A stretch of 39,586 nucleotides of DNA from Gallionellaceae bacterium (GTDB lineage: Bacteria; Pseudomonadota; Gammaproteobacteria; Burkholderiales; Gallionellaceae). Where the stretch lies: the NCBI GenBank assembly GCA_004297065.1, contig SCUU01000007.1, forward strand, positions 1 through 39,586, read 5' to 3'. Below the pieces are notes generated by a model. It was not told where the DNA came from, searched no databases, and saw only the letters and a list, made by a program, of their open reading frames with translations. Position numbers and translations under genes: made by a program. This document shows, piece after piece, positions 15,727 to 22,921 of this stretch. Positions within the stretch are counted from its first letter, which is position 1; the number at the start of each line of letters is the position of its first letter.

Positions 15727-15993
15727 TGTCGCAAACCAAAAATAACGGGACAAATGAAACGGATGGATTTGTTTGTCAGGCAAGGCGCAGACCCGCAGCC
15801 GTATGGGGTATACGGCAAGGGGGTGCAACGCGGCATGGCGAAAAAAGACGCCGTTTAATCTCTATGGGATCAATTCCCCGCCCCTTGGGGCGTAAAGCAG
15901 GCGAACAGCCTGCGGGTTTGACCTTGGGGTTGATACTCCGCCCCTTGGGGCGGGGTTCTTCATTGTTTCGTTATTTTTGGTTTGCGACACTAG
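15723..15993. mobile_element. MITE-like element, copy 1 (CTAG-flanked)
   Basis: A 271-bp non-coding element with terminal inverted repeats TGTCGCAAACCAAAAATAACG / CGTTATTTTTGGTTTGCGACA, flanked by CTAG on both sides. The same element without an internal 105-bp insertion is at 31233-31397, a partial copy is at 23480-23539, and another runs off the window at 39468. It carries no transposase, so it must be moved in trans. It replaced the 5' part of psd. Confidence 0.8.
15859..15963. repeat. Nested 105-bp hairpin insertion inside MITE copy 1
   Basis: It is absent from copy 2. It contains two copies of the palindrome CCGCCCCTTGGGGCG (15878-15892, 15938-15952) and a GCAGGC / GCCTGC stem (15897-15913). 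The paired hairpins preceded by ATCAATTC / TTGATACTC resemble the ends of IS200/IS605-type elements (inference). Confidence 0.6.
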
Positions 15994-16230
15994 TGCTTTA
16001 TACCGCCGGATGGCACGATATAAAAAGTGCAATATTTTCCCGGTAAATTCGTGAACGCCGATCTGGACAACCTCGTTGGCGAGCGAACGCGACGCCATCG
16101 TGCTGAGCGCACGGTCAACACCATCGGTTTCGGTTCGCGTGTAGATGTGTGTCTGCCGCTCACCGCCAACGTTAAAGTCAGCATTGGTGATAAAGTATCC
16201 GCCACCACAACCATACCGGCACAACTGTAA
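15994..16230 (+). pseudogene. psd: Phosphatidylserine decarboxylase remnant
   Basis: Only the C-terminal part of a Psd gene remains, starting exactly at the right edge of the MITE. Pieces in order: PPDGTI, an in-frame TAA at 16021, KVQYFPGKFVNADLD, a frame change to SLASERDAIVLSAR, a missing middle part, and finally GFGSRVDVCLPLTANVKVSI, GDKVSATTTIPAQL. The last block includes the GS pair used for pyruvoyl formation in intact enzymes. With the 5' part lost, a stop, a frameshift and an internal deletion, it cannot work. Its place directly before pssA is the normal place of psd in this lineage. The cell should need another decarboxylase gene for phosphatidylethanolamine. Confidence 0.82.
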
Positions 16231-16232
16231 AT

Positions 16233-16988
16233 ATGACAGAACCGAACAAACGCAAACCACTGGATATTCGCCGCCGCAGTATTTACCTGCTGCCGAACCT
16301 GTTCACCACGGGAGCGTTGTTCGCCGGTTTCTATGCCATCGTGCAGGCGATGAACGGAAAATTCGAGTTCGCTGCCGTCGCTGTTTTTATCGCCATGGTG
16401 CTGGACGGCCTGGATGGCCGCGTGGCGCGGCTGACGCACACGCAAAGCGAATTCGGCGCCGAATACGACAGTCTGTCCGACATGGTTTCCTTCGGTGTGG
16501 CACCGTCGTTGTTGGTGTACGAATGGGCGTTTAGAGACTTGGGGAAGATCGGCTGGTTCGCCGCGTTTATCTTTTGTGCGGGAGCCGCGCTCCGTCTGGC
16601 GCGCTTCAATACCAACCACGACACCATCGATAAACGTTTCTTTCAGGGACTGCCCAGCCCGGCTGCTGCGGCCTTAGTGGCCGGTTTCGTGTGGGTGATG
16701 GGTGACTTCGATTTCACCGGACACGAATTGCGCTGGTATGCCGCGACACTCACGGTATTTGCCGGCTTGAGCATGGTGAGCAATGTGCGCTTCTACAGCT
16801 TCAAAGATTTCAACATGCGCAAGAGCGTGCCATTCATCGTCATCTTCCTGCTGGCCTTGTTCTTCATCCTCATCTCCAGCTACCCGCCGGGCGTGTTGTT
16901 CCTCCTGTTCTTGGGCTACTCGCTATCCGGCTACGTCTCTTGGCTGATGTCCTTGCGCAAACAGCCACCGTCTCAACCGTTGCCCTAA
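16233..16988 (+). CDS. pssA: CDP-diacylglycerol--serine O-phosphatidyltransferase
   Basis: Integral membrane enzyme (251 residues) that makes phosphatidylserine from CDP-diacylglycerol and serine, the first step to phosphatidylethanolamine. The CDP-alcohol phosphotransferase signature DGx2ARx8Gx3Dx3D is complete: DGLDGRVARLTHTQ then SEFGAEYDSLSD (about residues 52-77). About seven hydrophobic segments follow the basic N-terminus. This is the multi-TM (type II) PssA, unlike the E. coli peripheral type. It normally acts with Psd encoded just upstream, here a pseudogene. ATG is 2 bp after the psd remnant stop, so its original translation was probably coupled to psd. Its present promoter is unclear and may lie in or before the MITE. 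Confidence 0.95.
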   Translation: MTEPNKRKPLDIRRRSIYLLPNLFTTGALFAGFYAIVQAMNGKFEFAAVAVFIAMVLDGLDGRVARLTHTQSEFGAEYDSLSDMVSFGVAPSLLVYEWAFRDLGKIGWFAAFIFCAGAALRLARFNTNHDTIDKRFFQGLPSPAAAALVAGFVWVMGDFDFTGHELRWYAATLTVFAGLSMVSNVRFYSFKDFNMRKSVPFIVIFLLALFFILISSYPPGVLFLLFLGYSLSGYVSWLMSLRKQPPSQPLP

Positions 16989-17048
16989 CGGGCATGGCAA
17001 TGATGCCACCCCTGATAATGAAATTCGCCATGCCCGTTCCCCCTATCC
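16987..17048. terminator. Inverted repeat at the pssA stop
   Basis: Perfect 12-bp arms AACGGGCATGGC (16987-16998) and GCCATGCCCGTT (17037-17048), starting in the pssA stop codon. The loop is 38 nt and no T tract follows, so this may be mRNA end protection rather than a classical terminator. Confidence 0.45.
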
Positions 17049-17074
17049 AACTTTCTGGTGGAACAACTAGCCAA

Positions 17075-17120
17075 TCGACTAAGCCCGCAAGCGGGCAAGT
17101 CGCTGGTTACCCCGCACGCG
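17075..17120 (+). repeat. REP-like palindrome
   Basis: TAGCCAATCGACTAAGCCCGC pairs with GCGGGCAAGTCGCTGGTTA around AA. It is the best-formed member of the REP-like family in the window. The rest of the 354-bp gap (to 17342) holds no gene; TATAGT at 17291 is a possible -10 box for the following operon. Confidence 0.72.
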
Positions 17121-17342
17121 GGAGAAAGGGCAAACGAATCGCTACGCGAATTTCACGTTAAGTGGTCGTCCAGTTCCTCCTGTTCGGTTAAATGGCGCGA
17201 AGTCGCGTCGTGACGGCAGCTTCGCCGGCAATTCACCCCCTGATTTCGTCGTTTCGTCGCATTCCTCTGGATTCGTCCGCACTGCATTCCTATAGTGACA
17301 CCGCAATGTAAATGCGGGTATCAACTTGAAGGGGCAATCAAA

Positions 17343-17756
17343 ATGAAACGAAGCTTGCTGATTTTGCTTATCGCTGTCGCATCCGATGTTTGGGCGGGTG
17401 ATTTGAAGCTGAACATACATGGCTCGGGAATGAGCGGGAAGAATCTTTATGTGGCGGTGCATTCTATTGCCGCCGATTTTCCGACCCGTGATGACAAGGC
17501 GATCAAATCTGTCATCGTCGCCAAGGGCGATGTAATTGAACATGTCATCCAGAATGTTCCCGCAGGCGAATATGCGGTCGCGGTGTTCGCAGACATGAAC
17601 GGCAACGGTGCGCTGGATAGCAATTTTGTCGGCATCCCCAACGAGCCGGTGGGCGTTTCGCGCGATGCGAAAGGCAGGTTCGGCCCGCCAAAGTTTGCCG
17701 ATGCGGCATTCAAAGTGGGCGATGGCGTGACCGCGCTGTCCATCGAACTGAAATAG
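17343..17756 (+). CDS. DUF2141 periplasmic protein
   Basis: A 137-residue secreted protein: signal peptide MKRSLLILLIAVASDVWA then a single beta-sandwich DUF2141 domain (DLKLNIHGSGMSGKNLYVAV, VIQNVPAGEYAVAVFADMNG, NGALDSNFVGIPNEPVGVSR, PPKFADAAFKV). DUF2141 proteins are often found beside TonB receptors and ABC systems; their function is unknown. ATG 17343 is chosen over an earlier in-frame ATG because AAGGGG is properly spaced and the signal peptide begins here. It is the first gene of the envelope cluster, with the ABC ATPase 8 bp downstream. Confidence 0.85.
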   Translation: MKRSLLILLIAVASDVWAGDLKLNIHGSGMSGKNLYVAVHSIAADFPTRDDKAIKSVIVAKGDVIEHVIQNVPAGEYAVAVFADMNGNGALDSNFVGIPNEPVGVSRDAKGRFGPPKFADAAFKVGDGVTALSIELK

Positions 17757-17764
17757 GAGGCGTG

Positions 17765-18466
17765 ATGACAACACAAACTCAACCCCTGCTGCGCCTGCGC
17801 GAAATACGCCGCCGCTTCATGCTGGGCGAAACGAGCATCGAGGCGCTGAACAGCGTGTCGCTCGACATTCACAGCGGCGAATTCCTCGCCGTGTGGGGGC
17901 CGTCGGGCAGCGGCAAATCGACCATGATGAATATCATCGGCCTGATCGACGCGCCCACCAGCGGCGAGGTGTGGTTCGACGGGCAGGATACGCACAATCT
18001 GAAAGACGACGAACTGACCGATTTTCGCGGCCACAAAATCGGCTTCGTGTTCCAGGGCTTCAATCTGGTACCGGTGCTCAGCGCACTGGAGAACGTGATG
18101 TTGCCTTTGCAGATACAGGGCGTGCCGGAACGCCAGGCGCGTGAGCGCGCCACGGTGGCGTTGATCGATGTCGGGCTGGAGCGCTTCAAGGCTGCGCGCC
18201 CGGACAAGCTTTCCGGAGGGCAGCGCCAGCGTGTGGCGATTGCGCGCGCGCTGGCGGTGGAGCCCAAGCTGGTGATCGCCGACGAGCCGACCGCGAATCT
18301 GGATTCCGAAAACAGCCGCATGGTGGTCGATCTGATGCGCGACATGAACCGCGCGCGCGGTGTGACTTTCGTGTTCACCACACACGACCCGCGTTTGCTG
18401 GAGCATGTGGATAGAAAAATTCTGTTGCGCGACGGCAACATCGAAAGCGATGAGGTGACGCAATGA
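17765..18466 (+). CDS. ABC transporter ATPase, LolD/MacB-type
   Basis: A cytoplasmic ATPase of 233 residues in the LolD/MacB/FtsE class that partners FtsX-like permeases. Walker A WGPSGSGKSTMM, Q-loop VFQGFNLVPVLSALENV, signature LSGGQRQRVAIARAL, Walker B LVIADEPTANLD and the switch His in FTTHD are all intact. ATG at 17765 is preferred to GTG at 17762 because AGGAGG ends only 4-5 bp before it. The FtsX-like permease follows after a 166-bp gap that carries an inverted repeat. Such complexes usually work mechanically on envelope substrates (lipoproteins, peptides) rather than moving solutes through a channel. Confidence 0.94.
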   Translation: MTTQTQPLLRLREIRRRFMLGETSIEALNSVSLDIHSGEFLAVWGPSGSGKSTMMNIIGLIDAPTSGEVWFDGQDTHNLKDDELTDFRGHKIGFVFQGFNLVPVLSALENVMLPLQIQGVPERQARERATVALIDVGLERFKAARPDKLSGGQRQRVAIARALAVEPKLVIADEPTANLDSENSRMVVDLMRDMNRARGVTFVFTTHDPRLLEHVDRKILLRDGNIESDEVTQ

Positions 18467-18484
18467 ACCTAAAAAAAGCAGTTG

Positions 18485-18613
18485 TCCGCAGATTGCGCAG
18501 ATTAACGCCGATTAAAACAAGCCATTACCCCGATATTTTTACCCACCTTTCAGGTGATGCAGTCTCTACGGATAACAGCATGAAAATCTGCGTTAATCTG
18601 CGAAATCTGCGGA
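18485..18613. repeat. ATCTGCGGA inverted repeat within the ABC operon
   Basis: 24-nt arms (18485-18508 and 18590-18613) are inverted copies matching at 23 of 24 positions, built from the ATCTGCG motif and enclosing about 80 bp. It separates the ATPase from its permease gene and resembles the dispersed CGCAGATT-type bacterial repeats. Confidence 0.7.
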
Positions 18614-18632
18614 TAGAACTGAGGTTTTTAGG

Positions 18633-19892
18633 ATGAATACAGTCAAATTGGCCTTGCGCGGCCTGATGCGCAACCGCCGCCGCAGCATCATGACGCTGCT
18701 GGCGATTGCACTCGGTTTCGCGGCGATCTCGCTGTTCGCCGGATACACGCATAACGTCTATGACGGTCTGGCGCGGCAATCCATACACGGCGAGTTGCTG
18801 GGGCACCTGACCTTGAGCAAGCGCGGCATGAGCAAGGAAGGCAAGCTCAACCCGGAGCGTTACATGCTCAATGCGGACGAGGTCGCGCGCATCACCGCGC
18901 TGTTGCGGAACGAGGAACACGTCAAATTCATCGCGCCGCGTTTGAGTTTGAGCGGGCTCATCAGCAATGGTCGCGCCAGCACTATTTTTATCGCCGAGGG
19001 TATTGCGCCGGAAGCCATGCAGCAGTTGCAGACGAGCTATTTGACCGAAGAAGAATCACGCCAGGGAATGTATGCCGACTTTATCAAGAAGCTGGATCCG
19101 GCACATTCCGAGAATGCGCTGCTCAGTTTCGGTCTGGCCGATATGCTGCATTTAAAGAAAGGCGATCAGGCTTCGCTGTTGAGCAACACGCTTACCGGGC
19201 AGGCGAACGCGCTGGATATCACAGTGGAGAGTACGTTTAACACCGGCAATGCGGGCAGCAATGACAAGTTCGCGTTCATGTCGCTGAGCCTGGCGCAAAC
19301 GCTGTACGACACGGCGGGCGCCGCAGACCGCTTGACGGTGCTGTTGGACGATGTGGCGCAGACCGAAATCATGCGCGACCGCTTGCAGGAAAAATTGCGC
19401 GCTGCCGGGCTCGATATGGAGATCAAGACCTGGCAGGATTTGTCCGATTTTTACAATCAAGTTCACAATATGTTCGACATGATTTTCGGTTTTATTTTTA
19501 GCATCGTGCTCACCGTGGTGGTGATGAGTGTGGCGAATTCGATGGGCATGACGGTGGTCGAGCGCACCCGCGAGATCGGCACGTTGCGCGCCATCGGACT
19601 GAAGCGGAGGGGAGTGGTGAAACTGTTCACCACAGAGTCGCTGATGCTGACGTTGATCGGTTGCGCTAGCGGCTTGCTGCTGACCTTCGGCGTGCGCTAC
19701 GGCATCAATGTCGCGCATATCTCCTACACGCCGCCGAACAGCGCCAGCGCCGTGCCCTTGCTGGTGGATTTGGATTTCGGGCGCACGATATTCACTTTGG
19801 TGTTGATGCTGGTGGTGGGAACCTTGGCGGCTTACTTGCCCGCACGGCGTGCGGCACAGCAGGCGATCATCGATGCGCTGGGGCATGTTTAA
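18633..19892 (+). CDS. FtsX/MacB-like ABC transporter permease
   Basis: Inner-membrane permease of 419 residues with the MacB/LolC fold. One N-terminal TM helix (IMTLLAIALGFAAISLFAGY), a large periplasmic domain (about residues 45-275) and three C-terminal TM helices form the FtsX domain (from FIFSIVLTVVVMSVANSMGM). The coupling-helix motif ERTREIGTLRAIGLKRRGVV is present, and the end APARRAAQQ-like reads YLPARRAAQQAIIDALG. It pairs with the ATPase at 17765. The periplasmic domain probably contacts a substrate or the LolA-like protein encoded downstream (inference). After its stop come 328 bp without genes that contain a REP unit and a palindromic element. Confidence 0.92.
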   Translation: MNTVKLALRGLMRNRRRSIMTLLAIALGFAAISLFAGYTHNVYDGLARQSIHGELLGHLTLSKRGMSKEGKLNPERYMLNADEVARITALLRNEEHVKFIAPRLSLSGLISNGRASTIFIAEGIAPEAMQQLQTSYLTEEESRQGMYADFIKKLDPAHSENALLSFGLADMLHLKKGDQASLLSNTLTGQANALDITVESTFNTGNAGSNDKFAFMSLSLAQTLYDTAGAADRLTVLLDDVAQTEIMRDRLQEKLRAAGLDMEIKTWQDLSDFYNQVHNMFDMIFGFIFSIVLTVVVMSVANSMGMTVVERTREIGTLRAIGLKRRGVVKLFTTESLMLTLIGCASGLLLTFGVRYGINVAHISYTPPNSASAVPLLVDLDFGRTIFTLVLMLVVGTLAAYLPARRAAQQAIIDALGHV

Positions 19893-19934
19893 CCAGGACA
19901 ATCCATTAGGGGCTGCGGCATCCACTCCGCCTTG

Positions 19935-19972
19935 CATAACCAGCGACTTGGCTGGCGTTGTTTGCCAGCTTA
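19935..19972 (-). repeat. REP-like palindrome, reverse orientation
   Basis: The minus strand reads AAGCTGGC-N7-GCCAGCCAAGTCGCTGGTTATG. It is the same family as the units at 1-84, 7018 and 17075, inverted here, and directly abuts the 159-bp palindromic element. Confidence 0.68.
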
Positions 19973-20131
19973 TTGATCCGGCCAAGTGAAGTTTGAAGTT
20001 CGAGACCTAAACCCCCTCCAACTCCCCCTTGTCAGGGGGAGAGCCGAGCCTGCTCCTCCCCTGATAAGGGGAGGCTGGGAGGGGTTTCGGTGTATGAGTT
20101 TCTGAGTTCAAACTTCATCTGACCGGATCAA
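19973..20131. repeat. 159-bp palindromic element
   Basis: The ends TTGATCCGGCCA / TGACCGGATCAA are inverted, followed inward by TGAAGTTTGAAGTTC / GAGTTCAAACTTCA and then C-rich and G-rich arms (AACCCCCTCC ... GGGAGGGGTT, with inner TCAGGGGGAG / CTCCTCCCCTGA). The whole can fold as one long hairpin. It has no coding content and looks like a small non-autonomous mobile repeat. Confidence 0.7.
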
Positions 20132-20220
20132 TAGTCGAATGGCTAGTTGTTTCATCAGGGGGAAGGAACTGGCTCGGCGCTAGCGAATTATCTGGGTTTA
20201 AACGATCAAGGAATGCATTT

Positions 20221-20949
20221 ATGAAAATATCTTTAGGCTTATTGCTCGGTCTTTTATGCGGTACTGCTGTGGCCGCTCCCGACGCCAAGAGCATCCTCGA
20301 ACAATCCGACCGCGCGCGCGGCGGCGGTCTGCCCGGCATCGTGTGGGAGATCAGGCTGGCGTCGCGCGACGGCGCGAAGGTGGATGAAGCGCAACGTTTG
20401 CTGGTCAAGGCGGTGGACGATGCGAGTGTGGCGGAGACGTTCGAGCCCGTGCGTTTCAACGGCTCCAAGCTGTTGCAGGTAGGGCGCAACATGTGGCTTA
20501 CTCGGCCCGGCCTGTCCAAGCCCATCCCCATCTCGCCGCGCCAGCGCATGAGCGGGCAAGCCTCCAACGGCGACGTCGCCGCGACCAACTATGCCAAGGA
20601 CTACGAGGCGCAATTGGCGCAGGAAGAGTCCGTTGATGGCGAGGTTTGCCATGTGCTCGACCTGAAAGCGAAACACAACCGCGCCACCTACGACAAAGTG
20701 CGTTACTGGGTATCGGTCAAACGCAATGTGGGCATCAAGGCCGAATTCTATTCGGTGAGCGGCAAGCTGCTCAAGACCGCGCGCTTCGATTACGGCAATA
20801 CCATCCAGTACGCAGGTCAGCGCATTCCCTTCATCAGCAAAATGACGATACGCGATGCGCTCATCGACGCGGAAACCGTGATGGAATTCGGTGCGGTGAA
20901 AGTGCAGAAAGTGAGTGCCGGCGAATTCGATCTCGGGCAACTACAGTAA
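20221..20949 (+). CDS. LolA-like outer membrane lipoprotein-sorting protein (PF17131 type)
   Basis: A 242-residue periplasmic protein: signal peptide MKISLGLLLGLLCGTAVA, then a LolA/LolB-like half-barrel domain of the outer-membrane-lipoprotein-sorting type. Visible family pieces are DAKSILEQSDRARGGG at the start, NMWLTRPGLSKPIPISPRQR, NDYAKDYE-like NYAKDYEAQL, CHVLDLKAKHN, and KLLKTARFDYGN. Such proteins are often encoded with MMPL or MacB-type transporters and probably shuttle a lipid or lipidated substrate across the periplasm; here the ABC/FtsX pair upstream is the likely partner. The last 26 bp (AATTCGATCTC onward) form the start of the 395-bp direct repeat. ATG is weakly supported by an SD (AAGGAA). 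Confidence 0.82.
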   Translation: MKISLGLLLGLLCGTAVAAPDAKSILEQSDRARGGGLPGIVWEIRLASRDGAKVDEAQRLLVKAVDDASVAETFEPVRFNGSKLLQVGRNMWLTRPGLSKPIPISPRQRMSGQASNGDVAATNYAKDYEAQLAQEESVDGEVCHVLDLKAKHNRATYDKVRYWVSVKRNVGIKAEFYSVSGKLLKTARFDYGNTIQYAGQRIPFISKMTIRDALIDAETVMEFGAVKVQKVSAGEFDLGQLQ

Positions 20950-21318
20950 TGCCCGCCGATGAAATGAGCGGAGAAAATCGGATGTGGAAATTTTGCATTT
21001 GTGTCGCTGTGCTGGCATCGGCCAGTGCGTTTGCGGAAGACTCGATCCATATTCGCCCCCAAGCGGGGTTCGGCAATTTGGACGGCGACAACTATCGACA
21101 CGCGGGCTTGAGACTGTTGCTCAATGCGGGCGGCGAGAAAAAATACGGCCTAGAGTTGTCGCGCCTATACACCGCCAAGGCCGACTACATCGCCGCGGGC
21201 ACTGTGCTGGAGCAGAAGAAATTCGGCTGGTTCAACCTGTCGATAGGAACTATCGGTTATTTCGGGCAGGGCGGCACCACGCCCAACCTGCCGGGCTTGA
21301 TTGCCAACTTGGGTTGGG
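20924..21318 (+). repeat. 395-bp direct repeat, copy A
   Basis: Runs from AATTCGATCTCGGGC to GGGTTGGG and covers the LolA-like stop and most of the small outer-membrane gene. Copy B at 22920-23314 has the same length with no indels and about 14 substitutions, mostly at third codon positions. It ends exactly at the G^TTGGG cassette junction. Confidence 0.9.
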
Positions 21319-21341
21319 CATCACAACAGGAAGCGCCATGA
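20982..21341 (+). pseudogene. Small outer-membrane-type protein, copy A, truncated by cassette insertion
   Basis: 119 residues: a signal peptide (MWKFCICVAVLASASAFA) and amphipathic beta-strand sequence (DSIHIRPQAGFGNLDGDNYR, GLELSRLYTAKADYIAA). It is identical in frame to the full-length copy at 22978 up to LIANLGW, then ends with eight residues (ASQQEAP after W) encoded by the inserted cassette. It lacks the last 38 residues of copy B, which hold the final strands, so a closed barrel is unlikely. Its stop overlaps the start of the cassette gene (ATGA), so it now translationally couples the first cassette gene. SD GGAG precedes ATG 20982 by 9 bp. Function of the family is unknown to me. Confidence 0.72.
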
Positions 21342-21786
21342 ACCCTGACGAACAGGCTATCCGAAATCTTATTGCTCAGTGGCATAACGCCACGGCAGCG
21401 GGTGATGTTGAGGCTGTACTTCGCATCATGGCCGAAGATGTTGTGTTTCTTGTCACCGATCAACCGCCAATGAACCGCAGCATGATTGAGAGCCGACTGC
21501 GATACCTGCTCACTTTGTATCGCGTCGAATCAACGAGCGAAATTCAAGAGATAGAAGTATCGGGCAATTTGGCGTATTGCGGGACTGTGCTCACAGTTCG
21601 TATCACCCCTGTTTCCGGTGGCAAGTTGGTTATGCGGACTGGCAGCACCCTGTCAGTTCTTCGCAAGCAGGCCAACAAATCATGGGTGGTGGTGCGTGAT
21701 GCAAATTTCCTGGTGTTGGCATCGTGATGCCCAACCATGCGTTCGAGCGGGACGCGCCAAAAGCGGTGCGCCCCTCAGTTTGAACG
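21314..21786 (+). mobile_element. Integron gene cassette 1 (SnoaL-like)
   Basis: Starts at TTGGGCATCAC after G^TT and ends at the crossover G of attC1. The 5' end TTGGGCATC is the complement of GATGCCCAA at the start of attC1, the expected match within one cassette. The upstream junction is host sequence CTTGGG^TTGGGA as seen uninterrupted in copy B, so this is a non-attI target. Confidence 0.85.
21338..21727 (+). CDS. SgcJ/EcaC-type SnoaL-like (NTF2 fold) protein
   Basis: A 129-residue cytosolic protein of the NTF2/SnoaL-like group (DUF4440/SgcJ type). It has helical MNPDEQAIRNLIAQWHNATA and AAGDVEAVLRIMAEDVVFL, then the curved sheet with EIEVSGNLAYCGTVLTVRIT and a final WVVVRDANFLV strand. 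The fold makes a cavity for a small ligand. Some members are enzymes or isomerases, others only bind, and no clear catalytic set can be claimed here. It is the single gene of cassette 1; its ATG overlaps the stop of the truncated outer-membrane gene, with AGGA upstream. Proteins of this kind are frequent integron cassette cargo. Confidence 0.82.
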   Translation: MNPDEQAIRNLIAQWHNATAAGDVEAVLRIMAEDVVFLVTDQPPMNRSMIESRLRYLLTLYRVESTSEIQEIEVSGNLAYCGTVLTVRITPVSGGKLVMRTGSTLSVLRKQANKSWVVVRDANFLVLAS

Positions 21787-21792
21787 TTAGCC
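21729..21792 (+). other. attC1 site
   Basis: GCCCAAC (21729-21735), inner palindrome GGGACGCGCC-AAAAGC-GGTGCGCCCC, core GTTAGCC (21786-21792). 64 bp with the unpaired-centre layout of attC sites, and very similar inside to the attC at 555-617. Confidence 0.9.
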
Positions 21793-22299
21793 ATCAAGCC
21801 CTACACAACTAAACGCTCACAAAGGAGATCAATCTTGAAGAAAACTTTATTTGCCGTTGTCGCGGCAACAGCGGTGATGTTTTCTCTCGCCGGCCTATAT
21901 ACCGGTGTGTTGGCTCACGAGTTCATCGTAAATAATGTCGATCCGACGTTACTAAGAAACCCTCCAAATCTCGCCCTCGTTGCTTTTGGCTATTTTGTGT
22001 TGGCGCTGCTCATGGCATTGCTTTACCCTAGGCTTGTTCGCGTGAGCGGGTCCCCTGCAATGAGCGGGCTGCGTTTTGGCTTGGTTGCGGGGGTATGTTG
22101 GTTAATGCCATACAGCCTTGTGCTGTTCGGGGTCTATAAATTCCCTTATGTCGCGCTACCATTAGATTTCGCTTGGGCACTTGTTGAGCAAGGTATTGGC
22201 GGTCTCGTGATTGGGCTTATCTACGGGAAATCAAATAAAAATGTCTAACCTTGCGTTCGAGCGGGACGCCGCAAAAGCGCGATGCCCCTTACCTTCACG
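21787..22299 (+). mobile_element. Integron gene cassette 2 (small membrane protein)
   Basis: Bounded by the attC1 and attC2 crossover points. It contains one gene with a good SD (AAAGGAG), starting 48 bp into the cassette. Confidence 0.85.
21835..22248 (+). CDS. Small four-TM membrane protein, cassette-encoded
   Basis: A 137-residue protein with four hydrophobic segments: TLFAVVAATAVMFSLAGLYT, ALVAFGYFVLALLMALLYPR, GLRFGLVAGVCWLMPYSLVL, and GIGGLVIGLIYGK near the end. I do not recognise the family with certainty; the pattern resembles small DUF1761/DUF2177-like inner-membrane proteins. The start is TTG at 21835, chosen because AAAGGAG lies 7 bp before it and MKKTLF gives a normal N-terminus. 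The stop codon TAA lies inside the first box of attC2. Such tight packing is typical of cassettes. Function unknown. Confidence 0.78.
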   Translation: MKKTLFAVVAATAVMFSLAGLYTGVLAHEFIVNNVDPTLLRNPPNLALVAFGYFVLALLMALLYPRLVRVSGSPAMSGLRFGLVAGVCWLMPYSLVLFGVYKFPYVALPLDFAWALVEQGIGGLVIGLIYGKSNKNV

Positions 22300-22305
22300 T
22301 TATGC
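22243..22305 (+). other. attC2 site
   Basis: GTCTAAC (22243-22249), inner arms GGGACGCCGC-AAAA-GCGCGATGCCCC, core GTTATGC (22299-22305). It shares CTTGCGTTCGAGCGGGACGC with attC1 almost base for base. Confidence 0.88.
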
Positions 22306-22921
22306 GCTCAACTCAAGGAAGCCCTATGCGTTCAATTAGCCATGGTTTGCTCTACTTCTTGGCACTCGGCGTAGCCGGGTATGCGGTGTTCGCCTATGGC
22401 TTTCTACCGTTGGGGTCGCTGGTGCATCCTGATATGAAGGCGAATTTTCTGGCGCACTCCACCGGCATATATGCCCATGCCTTCGCTTCTATCGTTGCCT
22501 TGACGCTTGGTCCGTTTCAGTTTTCTACATATCTCAGGCAACAGTACACCAATGTCCATCGTTGGCTCGGTCGTGCCTATTTGGCGGTGGGTGTTCTTGT
22601 CGGCGGTTTATCCGGCCTTTACATGTCCCAGTTTGCATACGGCGGTCTCATGGCCAAACTCGGCTTTGCGACGCTTGCGGTGCTTTGGCTTTATACCGGC
22701 TTACGCGCCTATCTCGCTATCCGCCATGGCGCTATCGCCGAGCACCGGAAGTGGATGGTGCGGAACTTTTCTCTCACGTTTGCCGCAGTCATGTTGCGGC
22801 TCTACCTCCCGGCCTCTATGGCCGCAGGTGTCGAATTTTCGCTGGCCTACCCCATCATTGCTTGGCTATGTTGGGGGCCCAATTTGGCGTTTGCAGAGTG
22901 GCGATACAACATCGCGCATAA
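22300..22921 (+). mobile_element. Integron gene cassette 3 (DUF2306), attC truncated
   Basis: Begins TTATGCGC after the attC2 crossover. Its own attC should begin with the complement GCGCATAA, which is present at 22914-22921, but the sequence then turns directly into copy B of the 395-bp repeat. The rest of attC3 has been lost, so this cassette can no longer be excised at its 3' end. Confidence 0.82.

Noticed and set aside
15726-16046. A 106-codon frame across MITE copy 1 into the psd remnant
   Set aside because: The same frame is interrupted or different in other MITE copies, and the end overlaps a pseudogene in another frame; no SD.
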